Shown here piece after piece: positions 25,874 to 38,106 of a DNA stretch of 64,000 nucleotides. The translations under genes were made by a program, and so were the position numbers. A model generated the notes under the pieces. The model ran no database searches, had not been told where the DNA came from, and worked only from the letters and a program-made list of their open reading frames with translations. The DNA lies in assembly GCA_039566865.1 (NCBI GenBank), contig CM076943.1, positions 34,666,663-34,730,662 on the forward strand, given 5' to 3'. The DNA is from Aurelia coerulea. Its lineage: Eukaryota > Cnidaria > Scyphozoa > Semaeostomeae > Ulmaridae. The first letter of the stretch is position 1, and each line of letters opens with the position of its first letter.

Positions 25874-27494
25874 GACATTAGCTCTTTCTTAAGTCTAATT
25901 TCAGCTTTACTGCATCAACAAACATAGGTTAATTAAATGTTTATTTTCTCAAAGAAAACAAAATATAAACCCAAAGTTCTGCCAGCTACTTCTTTTATAG
26001 CACTATATTATTGCTGCAGCAACCATTCTTGGAAACATTACTATCGACATTAGCTCTTTCTTTAGTCTAATTTAAGCTTTACTGCATCAACAAACATAGG
26101 TTAATTAAATGTTTATTTTCTCTAAGAAAACAAAATATAACCACAAAAAGTGCGCATTAACTCACTCTATTAGTTAAATTTGGTATTATAAAGAGTTTTG
26201 AGCTAATCTTTATTTAAAACTTTAGTTCTGCTAGCTACTTCTTTTATAGCACTATATTGGTGTAGCAGCAACCATTCTTGGAAAAATCACTATAGACATT
26301 AAGTCTTATTTCAGCTTTACTGCATCAACAAACATCGATTAATTAAATGTTTATTTTCTCAAAGAAAACAAAATATAAACACAAAAAGTGTCGATTAACG
26401 CACTTTATTAGCTAAAATCCGTATTATAAAGAATTTTGAGCTCATCTTTCTTTAAAACTTTAGTTCTGCCAGCTACTTCTTTGATAGCACTATATTATTG
26501 CTGTGGGAACCATTCTTGGAAACATTACTATACACATTAGGTCTTATTTTAGCTTTACTGCATCAACAAACATCGATTAAATAAATGTTTATTTTCTCAA
26601 AGAAAACAAAATATAACCACAAAAAGTGTGGATTAACGCATTTTATTAGTTAAAATTGGTATTATAAAGAGTTTTTAACTCATCTTTCTTTAAAACTTTA
26701 GTTCTGCTAGTTACTTCTTTTATAGCACTATATTAGTGCAGCAGCAACCATTCTTGGAAACATCACTATAGACATTAAGTCTTATTTTAGCTTTACAACA
26801 TTAAAAAACATCGATTAATTAAATGTTTTTTTTCTCAAGGAAAACAAAATAAAACACAAAAAGTGTGGATTAACCTACTTTATTAGCTATAATTCGTATT
26901 ATAAAGAGTTTTGAGCTCATATTTATTTAAAACTTTAGATCTGCTAGCTACTTCTTTTATAGCACTATATTGGTGCAGCAGCAACCATTCTTGGAAATCT
27001 CACTATAGACATTAAGTCTTATTTCAGCTTTACTGCATCAACAAACATCGATTAATTAAATGTTTATTTTCTCAAGGAAAACAAAATATAACCACAAAAA
27101 GTGTGGATTAACGCACTTTATTAGTTAAAATTGGTATTATAAAGAGTTTTGAGCTCATCTTTCTTTAAAACTTTAGTTCTGCTAGCTACTTCTTTTATAG
27201 CACTATCTTAGTGCAGCAGCAACCATTCTTAGAAACATTACTATCGACATTAGTTCTTTCTTAAGTCTAATTTCAGCTTTACTGCATCAACAAACATAGG
27301 TTAATTAATTGTTTATTTTCTCAAAGAAAACAAAATATAAACCCAAAAAGTGCGGATTAGCGCACTTTATTAGCTAAAAATCGTATTATAAAGAGATTTG
27401 AGCTCATATTTCTTTAAAACTTTAGTTCTGCCTGCTACTTCTTTTATAGCACTAGATTAGTGCTGCAGGAACCATTCTTGGAAACATTACTATA
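25874..27494 (+). repeat. HOR unit, partial copy 3
   Basis: Starts 25,874, 26,046, 26,295, 26,533, 26,771, 27,008 and 27,246. The unit at 26,771 begins like that at 24,436 and continues like 24,674 (TTTACAACATTAAAAAACAT), so one monomer has been lost by fusion. The match fades after 27,246. Confidence 0.83.
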
Positions 27495-28453
27495 GACATT
27501 AGGTCTTACTTTAGCTTTACTGCATCAACAAACATCGATTTATTAAATGTTTATTTTCTCAAAGAAAACAAAATATAAACACAAAAAGTGTGGATTAACG
27601 CACTTTATTAGCTAAAATTCGTATCATAAAGAGTTTTGAGCTCATCTTTCTTTAAAACTTTAGTTCTGCCAGCTACTTCTTTTATAGCACTATATTAATG
27701 CTGCAGCAACCATTCTTGGAAACATTACTATAGACATTAGTTCTTTCTTTAGTCTAATTTCAGCTTTACTGCATCAACAAACATAGGTTAATTAAATGTT
27801 TAATTTCTAAAAGAAAAAATATAAACACAAAAAGTGCGGATTAACGCACTTTATTAGTTAAAGTTGGTATTGTAAAGAGTTTTGAGCTCTTCTTTCTTTA
27901 AAACTTTAGTTCTGCCTGCTACTTCTTTTATAGCACTATATTAGTGCTGCTGGAACCATTCTTGGAAACATTACTATAGACATTAGGTCTTATTTTAGCT
28001 TTACTGCATCAACATACATCGATTAATTAAATGTTTATTTTCTCAAAGAAAACAAAATATAAAAACAAAAAGTGTGGATTAACGCACTTTATTAGCTAAA
28101 ATTCGCATTATAAAGAGATTTGAGGTCATCTTTCTTTAAAACTTTAGTTCTGCCAGCTACTTCCTTTATAGCACTGTATTAGTGCTGCAGGAACCATTCT
28201 TGGAAACATTACTATAGACATTAGGTCTTATTTTAGCTTTACTGCATCAACAAACATCGATTAATTAAATGTTTATTTTCTCAAAGAAAACAAAATATAA
28301 ATCAAAAAGTGCGGATTAACGCACTTTATTAGTTAAAATAGGTATTGTAAAGAGTTTTGAGCTCATCTTTCTTTAAAACTTTAGTTCTGCCATATACTTC
28401 CTTTACAGCACTATATTAGTGCTGCAGGAACCATTCTTGGAAACATTACTATA

Positions 28454-28735
28454 GACATTAGGTCTTATTTTAGCTTTACTGCATCAACAAACATCGATTA
28501 ATTAAATGTTTATTTTCTCAAAGAAACATTACTGCAAAACGATTTATTAAATGTTTAGTTTCTCAAAGAAAACAAAATATAACCACAAAAAGTGTAGATT
28601 AACGCACTTTATTAGCTAAAATTCGTATCATAAAGAGTTTTGAGCTAATCTTTCTTTAAAACTTTAGTTCTGCTAGCTACTTCTTTATAGCACTATATTA
28701 ATGCTGCAGCAACCATTCTTGGAAACATTACTATA
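28454..28735 (+). repeat. 282-bp rearranged monomer
   Basis: After TTTTCTCAAAGAAA the sequence reads CATTACTGCAAAACGATTTA and then repeats AAATGTTTAGTTTCTCAAAG, i.e. the block around hairpin 1 is duplicated with a scrambled joint of about 20 bases at 28,525-28,546. Part of the joint resembles TTTACTGCATCAACAAAC with an internal loss. Confidence 0.8.
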
Positions 28736-29040
28736 GACATTAGTTCTTTCTTTAGTCTAATTTCAGCTTTACTGCATCAACAAACATAGGTTAATTAAAT
28801 GTTTAATTTCTAAAAGAAAAAATATAAACACAAAAAGTGCGGATTAACGCACTTTACTAGTTAAAGTTGGTATTGTAAAGAGTTTTGAGCTCTTCTTTCT
28901 TTAAAACTTTAGTTCTGCCTGCTACTTCTTTTATAGCACTATATTAGTGCTGCTGGAACCATTCTTGGAAACATTACTATAGACATTAGGTCTTATTTTA
29001 GCTTTACTGCATCAACATACATCGATTAATTAAATGTTTA

Positions 29041-29055
29041 TTTTCTCAAAGAAAA
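29041..29055. other. Hairpin 1 in the monomer (TTTTCT/AGAAAA)
   Basis: Perfect 6-bp inverted repeat with a 3-base loop (CAA), shown in the reference monomer and present in most copies. A variant with CTTAAAG (for example at 34,088, 37,446, 50,741 and 59,125) extends the stem to 7 bp around a 1-base centre, giving a near-continuous palindrome. Left-end copies with TTTTTTCAAAG break the outer pairs. Confidence 0.85.
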
Positions 29056-29071
29056 CAAAATATAAAAACAA

Positions 29072-29093
29072 AAAGTGCGGATTAACGCACTTT
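29072..29093. other. Hairpin 2 in the monomer (AAAGTGCG/CGCACTTT)
   Basis: Perfect 8-bp inverted repeat with a 6-base loop GATTAA; the strongest dyad in the unit. Common variants: GTGTG with CGCAC (one T-G pair), GTGTG with CACAC (fully paired; for example near 3,000, 45,180 and 47,592), GTGCG with CACAC (one mismatch), and GTGCTTGATTAACGCAC (7-bp stem, larger loop). Confidence 0.88.
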
Positions 29094-29172
29094 ATTAGCT
29101 AAAATTCGTATTATAAAGAGATTTGAGCTCATCTTTCTTTAAAACTTTAGTTCTGCCATATACTTCCTTTAT

Positions 29173-29189
29173 AGCACTATATTAGTGCT
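29173..29189. other. Hairpin 3 in the monomer (AGCACTA/TAGTGCT)
   Basis: Perfect 7-bp inverted repeat with loop TAT, followed in many copies by the 10-bp palindrome TGCTGCAGCA. It is removed exactly by the 36-bp deletion in six monomers of the left region, and weakened in the CGCACTA/TAGCGCT variant of the right region. Confidence 0.85.
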
Positions 29190-29933
29190 GCAGGAACCAT
29201 TCTTGGAAACATTACTATAGACATTAGGTCTTATTTTAGCTTTACTGCATCAACAAACATCGATTAATTAAATGTTTATTTTCTCAAAGAAAACAAAATT
29301 TAACAACAAAAAGTGTGGATTAACGCACTTTATTAGATAAAATTGGTATTATAAAGAGTTTTGAGCTCATCTTTCTTTAAAACTTTAGTTCTGCCAGCTA
29401 CTTCTTTTATGGCACTATATTAGTGCTGCAGCAACCATTCTTAGAAACATTACTATACACATTAGGTCTTATTTTAGCTTTACTGCATCAACAAACATCG
29501 ATTAAATAAATGTTTATTTTCTCAAAGAAAACAAAATATAACCACAAAAAGTGTGGATTAACGCATTTTATTAGATAAAATTGGTATTATAAAGAGTTTT
29601 TAGCTCATCTTTCTTTAAAACTTTAGTTCTGCTAGCTACTTCTTTTATAGCACTATATTGGTGTAGCAGCAACCATTCTTGGAAACATCACTATAGACAT
29701 TAAGTCTTATTTTAGCTTTACTGCATCAACAAACATCGCTTAATTAAATGTTTATTTTCTCAAAGAAAACAAAATATAACCACAAAAAGTGCGCATTAAC
29801 GCACTTTATGAGTTAAATTTGGTATTAAAAAGAATTTTGAGCTAATCTTTTCTTAAAACTTTAGTTCTGCTAGCTACTTCTTTTATAGCACTATATTAGT
29901 GCAGCAGCAACCATTCTTGGATACATTACTATA

Positions 29934-32097
29934 GACATTAGGTCTTATTTTAGCTTTACTGCATCAACAAACATCGGTTAATTAAATGTTTATTTTCTCA
30001 AAGAAAACAAAATATAAACGCAAAAAGTGCTTGACTAACGCACTTTATTAGCTAAAATTCGTATTATAAAGAGATTTGAGCTCATCTTTCTTTAAAACTT
30101 TAGTTCTGCCAGCTACATCTTTTATAGCACTATATTAGTGCTGCAGGAACCATTCTTGGAAACATTACTATAGACATTAGGTCTTATTTTAGCTTTACTG
30201 CATCAACAAACATCGATTAATTAAATGTTTATTTTCGCAAAGAAAACAAAATTTAACAACAAAAAGTGTGGATTAACGCACTTTATTAGTTAAAATTGGT
30301 ATTATAAAGAGTTTTGAGCTAATCTTTCTTTAAAACTTTAGTTCTGCCTGCTACTTCTTTTATAGCACTATATTAGTGCTGCTGGAACCATTCTTGGAAA
30401 CATTACTATAGACATTAGGTCTTATTTTAGCTTTACTGCATCAACAAACATCGGTTAATTAAATGTTTATTTTCTCAAAGAAAACAAAATATAAACACAA
30501 AAAGTGCGGATTAACACACTTTATTAGTTAAAATTGGTATTGTAAAGAGTTTTGAGCTCATCTTTCTTTAAAACTTTAGTTCTGCCTGCTACTTGTTTTA
30601 TCGCACTATATTAGTGCTGCTGGACCCATTTTTGGTAACATTACTATAGACATTAGGTCTTATTTTAGCTTTACTGCATCAACAAACATCGATTAATTAA
30701 ATGTTTATTTTCTCAAAGAAAACAAAATATAAACACAAAAAGTGCGGATTAACGCACTTTATTAGCTAAAATTCGTATTATAAAGAGATTTGAGCTCATC
30801 TTCTTTAAAACTTTAGTTCTGCCAGCTACTTCTTTCATAGCACTATATTAATGCTGCAGCAAACATTCTTAGAAACATTACTATAGACATTAGTTCTTTC
30901 TTTAGTCTAATTCCAGCTTGAATGCATCAACAAACATAGGTTAATTAAATGTTTATTTTCTCAAAGAACACAAAATACAAACACAAAAAGTGCGGATTAT
31001 TGCACTTTATTAGTTACAATTTGTATTATAAAGTGATTTGAGCTCATCTTTCTTTAAAACTTTAGTTCTGCAAGCTACTTCCTTTATAGCACTATATTAG
31101 TGCTGCAGGAACCATTCTTGGAAACATTACTATAGACATTAGGTCTTATTTTAGCTTTACTGCATCAACAAAAATCGATTAATCAAATGTTTATTTTCTC
31201 AAAAAAAACAAAATATAAACACAAAAAGTGCGGATTAACGCACTTTATTAGTTAAAATTGGTATTGTAAAGAGTTTTGAGCTCATCTTTCTTTAAAACTT
31301 TAGTTCTGCCTGCTACTTCTTTTATCGTACTATTTTAGTGCTGCTTGAACCATTCTTGGAAACATTACTATAGACATTAGTTCTTTCTTTAGTCTAATTC
31401 CAGCTTGAATGCATCAACAAACATAGGTTAATTAAATGTTTATTTTCTCAAAGAACACAAAATACAAACACAAAAAGTGCGGATTAACGCACTTTATTAG
31501 CTAAAATTCGTATTATAAAGAGATTTGAGCTCATCTTTCTTTAAAACCTTAGTTCTGCCAGCTACTTCTTTTATAGCACTATACTAGTGCTGCAGAAACC
31601 ATTCTTGGAAACATTACTATAGACATTAGGTCTTATTTTAGCTTTACTGCATGAACAAACATCGGTTACTTAAATGTTTATTTTCTCAAAGAACATAAAA
31701 TATCAACACAAAAAGTGTGGATTAACGCACTTTATTAGTTACAATTTGTATTATAAAGAGATTTGAGCTCATCTTTCTCAAAAAATTTAGTTCTGCCTGC
31801 TACTTCTTTTATCGTACTATTTTAGTGCTGCTTGAACCATTCTTGGAAACATTACTATAGACATTAGTTCTTATTTTAGCTTTACTGCATCAACAAACAT
31901 CGGTTAATTAAATGTTTATTTTCTCAAAGAAAACAAAATATAAACACAAAAAGTGCGGATTAACACACTTTATTAGTTAAAATTGGTATTGTAAAGAGTT
32001 TTTAGCTCATCTTTCTTTAAAACTTTAGTTCTGCCTGCTACTTCTTTTATCGCACTATATTAGTGCTGCTGGACCCATTCTTGGAAACATTACTATA
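29934..32097 (+). repeat. Five-monomer block plus unmatched units
   Basis: Monomers at 29,934, 30,173, 30,411, 30,649 and 30,886 recur at 32,584-33,784 (shift 2,650) and 35,942-37,142 (further 3,358). They are followed by units at 31,135, 31,373, 31,622 and 31,860, of which 31,135 and 31,373 have relatives at 38,107 and 38,345 (shift 6,972). Confidence 0.8.
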
Positions 32098-35000
32098 GAC
32101 ATTAGGTCTTATTTTAGCTTTACTGCATCAACAAACATCGATTAATTAAATGTTTATTTTCTCAAAGAAAACAAAATATAAACACAAAAAGTGCGGATTA
32201 ACGCACTTTATTAGCTAAAATTCGTATTATAAAGAGATTTGAGCTCATCTTCTTTAAAACTTTAGTTCTGCCAGCTACTTCTTTCATAGCACTATATTAG
32301 TGCTGCAGCAAACATTCTTAGAAACATTACTATAGACATTAGTTCTTTCTTTAGTCTAATTCCAGCTTGAATGCATCAACAAACATAGGTTAATTAAATG
32401 TTTATTTTCTCAAAGAACACAAAATACAAACACAAAAAGTGCGGATTAACGCACTTTATTAGCTAAAATTCGTATTATAAAGAGATTTGAGCTCATCTTT
32501 CTTTAAAACCTTTGTTCTGCCAGCTACTTCCTTTATAGCACTATATTAGTGCGGCAGGAACCATTCTTGGAAACATTACTATAGACATTAGGTCTTATTT
32601 TAGCTTTACTGCATCAACAAACATCGGTTAATTAAATGTTTATTTTCTCAAAGAAAACAAAATATAAACGCAAAAAGTGCTTGATTAACGCACTTTATTA
32701 GCTAAAATTCGTATTATAAAGAGATTTGAGCTCATCTTTCTTTAAAACTTTAGTTGTGCCAGCTACATCTTTTATAGCACTATATTAGTGCTGCAGGAAC
32801 CATTCTTGGAAACATTACTATAGACATTAGGTCTTATTTTAGCTTTACTGCATCAACAAACATCGATTAATTAAATGTTTATTTTCGCAAAGAAAACAAA
32901 ATATAAAAACAAAAAGTGCGGATTAACGCACTTTATTAGTTAAAATTGGTATTATAAAGAGTTTTGAGCTCATCTTTCTTTAAAACTTTAGTTCTGCCTG
33001 CTACTTCTTTTATAGCACTATATTAGTGCTGCTCGAACCATTCTTGGAAACATTACTATAGACATTAGATCTTATTTTAGCTTTACTGCATCAACAAACA
33101 TCGGTTAATTAAATGTTTATTTTCTCAAAGAAAACAAAATATAAACACAAAAAGTGCGGATTAACACACTTTATTAGTTAAAATTGGTATTGTAAAGAGT
33201 TTTGAGCTCATCTTTCTTTAAAACTTTAGTTCTGCCTGCTACTTGTTTTATCGCACTATATTAGTGCTGCTGGACCCATTTTTGGTAACATTACTATAGA
33301 CATTAGGTCTTATTTTAGCTTTACTGCATCAACAAACATCGATTAATTAAATGTTTATTTTCTCAAAGAAAACAAAATATAAACACAAAAAGTGCGGATT
33401 AACGCACTTTATTAGCTAAAATTCGTATTATAAAGAGATTTGAGCTCATCTTCTTTAAAACTTTAGTTCTGCCAGCTACTTCTTTCATAGCACTATATTA
33501 GTGCTGCAGCAAACATTCTTAGAAACATTACTATAGACATTAGTTCTTTCTTTAGTCTAATTCCAGCTTGAATGCATCAACAAACATAGGTTAATTAAAT
33601 GTTTATTTTCTCAAAGAACACAAAATACAAACACAAAAAGTGCGGATTAACGCACTTTATTAGCTAAAATTCGTATTATAAAGAGATTTGAGCTCATATT
33701 TCTTTAACACTTTAGTTCTGCCAGCTATTTCCTTTATAGCACTATATTAGTGCTGCAGGAACAATTCTTGGAAACATTACTATAGACATTAGGTCTTATT
33801 TTAGCTTTACTGCATCAACAAACATCGGTTAATTAAATGTTTATTTTCTCAAAGAAAACAAAATATAAACGCAAAAAGTGCTTGATTAACGCACTTTATT
33901 AGTTAAAATTGGTATTGTAAAGAGTTTTGAGCTCATCTTTCTTTAAAACTTTAGTTCTGCCTGCTACTTCTTTTATAGCACTATAATAGTGCTGCTGGAA
34001 CCATTCTTGGAAACTTTACTATAGACATTAGGTCTTATTTTAGCTTTACCGCATCAACAAACATCGGTTAATTAAATGTTTATTTTCTTAAAGAAAAGAG
34101 AATATAAACACAAAAAGTGCGGATTAACGCACTTTATTAGTTAAAATTGGTATTGTAAAGAGTTTTGAGCTCATCTTTCTTTAAAACTTTAGTTCTGCCT
34201 GCTACTTCTTTTATAGCACTATATTAGTGCTGCTGGAACCATTCTTGGAAACATTACTATAGACATTAGGTCTTATTTTAGCTTTACTGCATCAACAAAC
34301 ATCGGTTAATTAAATGTTTATTTTCTCAAAGAAAACAAAATATAAACACAAAAAGTGCGGATTAACACACTTTATTAGTTAAAATTGGTATTGTAAAGAG
34401 TTTTGAGCTCATCTTTCTTTAAAACTTTAGTTCTGCCTGCTACTTCTTTTGTCGCACTATATTAGCGCTGCTGGAACCATTCTTGGAAACATTACTATAG
34501 ACATTAGTTCTTTCTTTAGTCTAATTCCAGCTTTACTGCATCAACAAACATAGGTTAATTAAATGTTTATTTTCGCAAAGAACACAAAATACAAACACAA
34601 AAAGTGCGGATTATTGCACTTTATTAGTTACAATTTGTATTATAAAGAGATTTGAGCTCATCTTTCTTTAAAACTTTAGTTCTGCCAGCTACTTCTTTAT
34701 AGCACTATATTAGTGCTGCAGCAACCATTCTTGGAAACATTGCTATAGACATTAGTTCTTTCTTCAGTCTAATTTTAGCTTTACTGCATCAACAAACATC
34801 GATTTATTAAGTGTTTATTTTCTCAAAGAAAACAAAATATAAACACAATTAAGTGTGGATTAACGCACTTTATTAGCTAAAAATCGTATCATAAAGAGTT
34901 TTGAGCTCATCCTTCTTTAAAACTTTAAGAAGCTACTTCATTTATAGCACAATATTAGTGCTGCATCAACCATTCTTGGAAACATTACTAGAGACATTAA

Positions 35001-35455
35001 CTCTTATTTCAGCTTTACTGCATCAACAAACATCGATTTATTAAGTGTTTATTTTCTCAAAGAAAACAAAATATAAACACAAAAAGTGCGAATTAACGCA
35101 CTTTATTAGCTAAAATTTGTATTATAAAGAGTTTTGAGCTCATCTTTCTTTAAAAATTTAGTACTGCCAGCTAATTCTTTTATTGCACTATATTAGTGCT
35201 ACAACAACTATTCTTGGAAACATTACTATCGATATTAGTTCTTTCTTTAGTCTAATTTCAGCTTTACTGCATCAACAAACATAGGTTAATTAAATTTTTA
35301 TTTCCTCAAAGAAAACAAAATATAATAAGAAAAAGTGCGGATTAACGCACTTTATTAGCTACAATTCATATTATAAAGAGTATTGCGCTCATCGTTCTTT
35401 AAAACTTTAGTTCTGCCATAGTGCTGCAGCAACCATTCTTGGAAACATTACTATA
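32098..35455 (+). repeat. HOR unit of 14 monomers, copy 1 (3,358 bp)
   Basis: Starts 32,098, 32,335, 32,584, 32,823, 33,061, 33,299, 33,536, 33,785, 34,024, 34,262, 34,500, 34,748, 34,993 and 35,231. The first eleven recur exactly 3,358 bp downstream. The last three (34,748-35,455) do not and are of divergent types. Confidence 0.88.
34748..35455 (+). repeat. Three divergent monomers inside the 14-mer
   Basis: Units at 34,748, 34,993 and 35,231 differ from their neighbours: ATCGATTTATTAAGTG in the first two, AACTTTAAGAAGCTAC in the first, GATATTAG start and a 24-bp deletion (CTGCCATAGTGCTGC, at about 35,413) in the third. They resemble left-domain monomers more than their surroundings. Confidence 0.78.
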
Positions 35456-38106
35456 GACATTAGGTCTTATTTTAGCTTTACTGCATCAACAAACATCGAT
35501 TAATTAAATGTTTATTTTCTCAAAGAAAACAAAATATAAACACAAAAAGTGCGGATTAACGCACTTTATTAGCTAAAATTCGTATTATAAAGAGTTTTGA
35601 GCTCATCTTCTTTAAAACTTTAGTTCTGCCAGCTACTTCTTTTAGAGCACTATATTAGTGCTGCAGCAAACATTCTTAGAAACATTACTATAGACATTAG
35701 TTCTTTCTTTAGTCTAATTCCAGCTTGAATGCATCAACAAACATAGGTTAATTAAATGTTTATTTTCTCAAAGAACACAAAATACAAACACAAAAAGTGC
35801 GGATTAACGCACTTTATTAGCTAAAATTCGTATTATAAAGAGATTTGAGCTCATCTTTCTTTAAAACCTTTGTTCTGCCAGCTACTTCTTTTATAGCACT
35901 ATATTAGTGCGGCAGGAACCATTCTTGGAAACATTACTATAGACATTAGGTCTTATTTTAGCTTTACTGCATCAACAAACATCGGTTAATTAAATGTTTA
36001 TTTTCTCAAAGAAAACAAAATATAAACGCAAAAAGTGCTTGATTAACGCACTTTATTAGCTAAAATTCGTATTATAAAGAGATTTGAGCTCATCTTTCTT
36101 TAAAACTTTAGTTCTGCCAGCTACTTCCTTTATAGCACTATATTAGTGCTGCAGGAACCATTCTTGGAAACATTACTATAGACATTAGGTCTTATTTTAG
36201 CTTTACTGCATCAACAAACATCGATTAATTAAATGTTTATTTTCGCAAAGAAAACAAAATATAAAAACAAAAAGTGCGGATTAACGCACTTTATTAGTTA
36301 AAATTGGTATTATAAAGAGTTTTGAGCTCATCTTTCTTTAAAACTTTAGTTCTGCCTGCTACTTCTTTTATAGCACTATATTAGTGCTGCTCGAACCATT
36401 CTTGGAAACATTACTATAGACATTAGGTCTTATTTTAGCTTTACTGCATCAACAAACATCGGTTAATTAAATGTTTATTTTCTCAAAGAAAACAAAATAT
36501 AAACACAAAAAGTGCGGATTAACACACTTTATTAGTTAAAATTGGTATTGTAAAGAGTTTTGAGCTCATCTTTCTTTAAAACTTTAGTTCTGCCTGCTAC
36601 TTGTTTTATCGCACTATATTAGTGCTGCTGGACCCATTTTTGGTAACATTACTATAGACATTAGGTCTTATTTTAGCTTTACTGCATCAACAAACATCGA
36701 TTAATTAAATGTTTATTTTCTCAAAGAAAACAAAATATAAACACAAAAAGTGCGGATTAACGCACTTTATTAGCTAAAATTCGTATTATAAAGAGATTTG
36801 AGCTCATCTTCTTTAAAACTTTAGTTCTGCCAGCTACTTCTTTCATAGCACTATATTAGTGCTGCAGCAAACATTCTTAGAAACATTACTATAGACATTA
36901 GTTCTTTCTTTAGTCTAATTCCAGCTTGAATGCATCAACAAACATAGGTTAATTAAATGTTTATTTTCTCAAAGAACACAAAATACAAACACAAAAAGTG
37001 CGGATTAACGCACTTTATTAGCTAAAATTCGTATTATAAAGAGATTTGAGCTCATATTTCTTTAACACTTTAGTTCTGCCAGCTATTTCCTTTATAGCAC
37101 TATATTAGTGCTGCAGGAACAATTCTTGGAAACATTACTATAGACATTAGGTCTTATTTTAGCTTTACTGCATCAACAAACATCGGTTAATTAAATGTTT
37201 ATTTTCTCAAAGAAAACAAAATATAAACGCAAAAAGTGCTTGATTAACGCACTTTATTAGTTAAAATTGGTATTGTAAAGAGTTTTGAGCTCATCTTTCT
37301 TTAAAACTTTAGTTCTGCCTGCTACTTCTTTTATAGCACTATAATAGTGCTGCTGGAACCATTCTTGGAAACTTTACTATAGACATTAGGTCTTATTTTA
37401 GCTTTACCGCATCAACAAACATCGGTTAATTAAATGTTTATTTTCTTAAAGAAAAGAGAATATAAACACAAAAAGTGCGGATTAACGCACTTTATTAGTT
37501 AAAATTGGTATTGTAAAGAGTTTTGAGCTCATCTTTCTTTAAAACTTTAGTTCTGCCTGCTACTTCTTTTATAGCACTATATTAGTGCTGCTGGAACCAT
37601 TCTTGGAAACATTACTATAGACATTAGGTCTTATTTTAGCTTTACTGCATCAACAAACATCGGTTAATTAAATGTTTATTTTCTCAAAGAAAACAAAATA
37701 TAAACACAAAAAGTGCAGATTAACACACTTTATTAGTTAAAATTGGTATTGTAAAGAGTTTTGAGCTCATCTTTCTTTAAAACTTTAGTTCTGCCTGCTA
37801 CTTCTTTTATCGCACTATATTAGCGCTGCTGGAACCATTCTTGGGAACATTACTATAGACATTAGTTCTTTCTTTAGTCTAATTCCAGCTTTACTGCATC
37901 AACAAACATAGGTTAATTAAATGTTTATTTTCTCAAAGAACACAAAATACAAACACAAAAAGTGCGGATTATTGCACTTTATTAGTTACAATTTGTATTA
38001 TAAAGAGATTTGAGCTCATCTTTCTTTAAAACTTTAGTTCTGCGAGCTACTTCCTTTATAGCACTATATTAGTGCTGCAGGAACCATTCTTGGAAACATT
38101 ACTATA
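35456..38106 (+). repeat. 14-mer HOR, copy 2 (first 11 monomers)
   Basis: Starts 35,456, 35,693, 35,942, 36,181, 36,419, 36,657, 36,894, 37,143, 37,382, 37,620 and 37,858, each 3,358 bp after copy 1. Shared markers: GTGCTTGATTAACGCAC (36,028), CTTAAAGAAAAGAG (37,445), ATAATAGTGCTGC. Confidence 0.88.

Larger units (their letters stand above)
28982..29219 (+). repeat. Reference short-form monomer (238 bp)
   Basis: A copy close to the consensus short form, given as a map of the unit. Order: GACATTAGGTCTTATTTTAG start; CATCGATTAATTAAATG with a TTAATTAA palindrome at 29,026-29,033; hairpin 1 at 29,041-29,055; A-rich stretch; hairpin 2 at 29,072-29,093; TTCGTATTATAAAG; GAGCTC at 29,125-29,130; pyrimidine stretch CATCTTTCTTT; TTTAGTTCTGCC; hairpin 3 at 29,173-29,189; CTGCAG; CCATTCTTGGAAACATTAC at the end. 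Roughly two thirds of monomers are this form. Confidence 0.95.
27495..29933 (+). repeat. Transition region with a 1,003-bp local duplication
   Basis: Monomers at 27,495, 27,733, 27,979, 28,217, 28,454, 28,736, 28,982, 29,220, 29,458 and 29,696. Units at 27,733 and 27,979 recur at 28,736 and 28,982 (shift 1,003 bp; marker TTTAATTTCTAAAAGAAAAA). Units at 29,458 and 29,696 resemble those at 22,099 and 22,337. Confidence 0.8.

Noticed and set aside
28982..28990. TTAGG insect-type telomere motif in GACATTAGG
   Set aside because: It occurs once per short monomer and is not tandemly repeated.
29108..29122. TATAAAG promoter-like motif
   Set aside because: A TATAAA string in AT-rich repeat DNA without any downstream gene or conserved start signal is not evidence of a promoter.
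29107..29123. CENP-B box-like TTCGTATTATAAAGAG
   Set aside because: It fits the 5' half of the NTTCGNNNNANNCGGGN pattern, but the CGGG half reads AAGA, and many right-side monomers have TTGG instead of TTCG.
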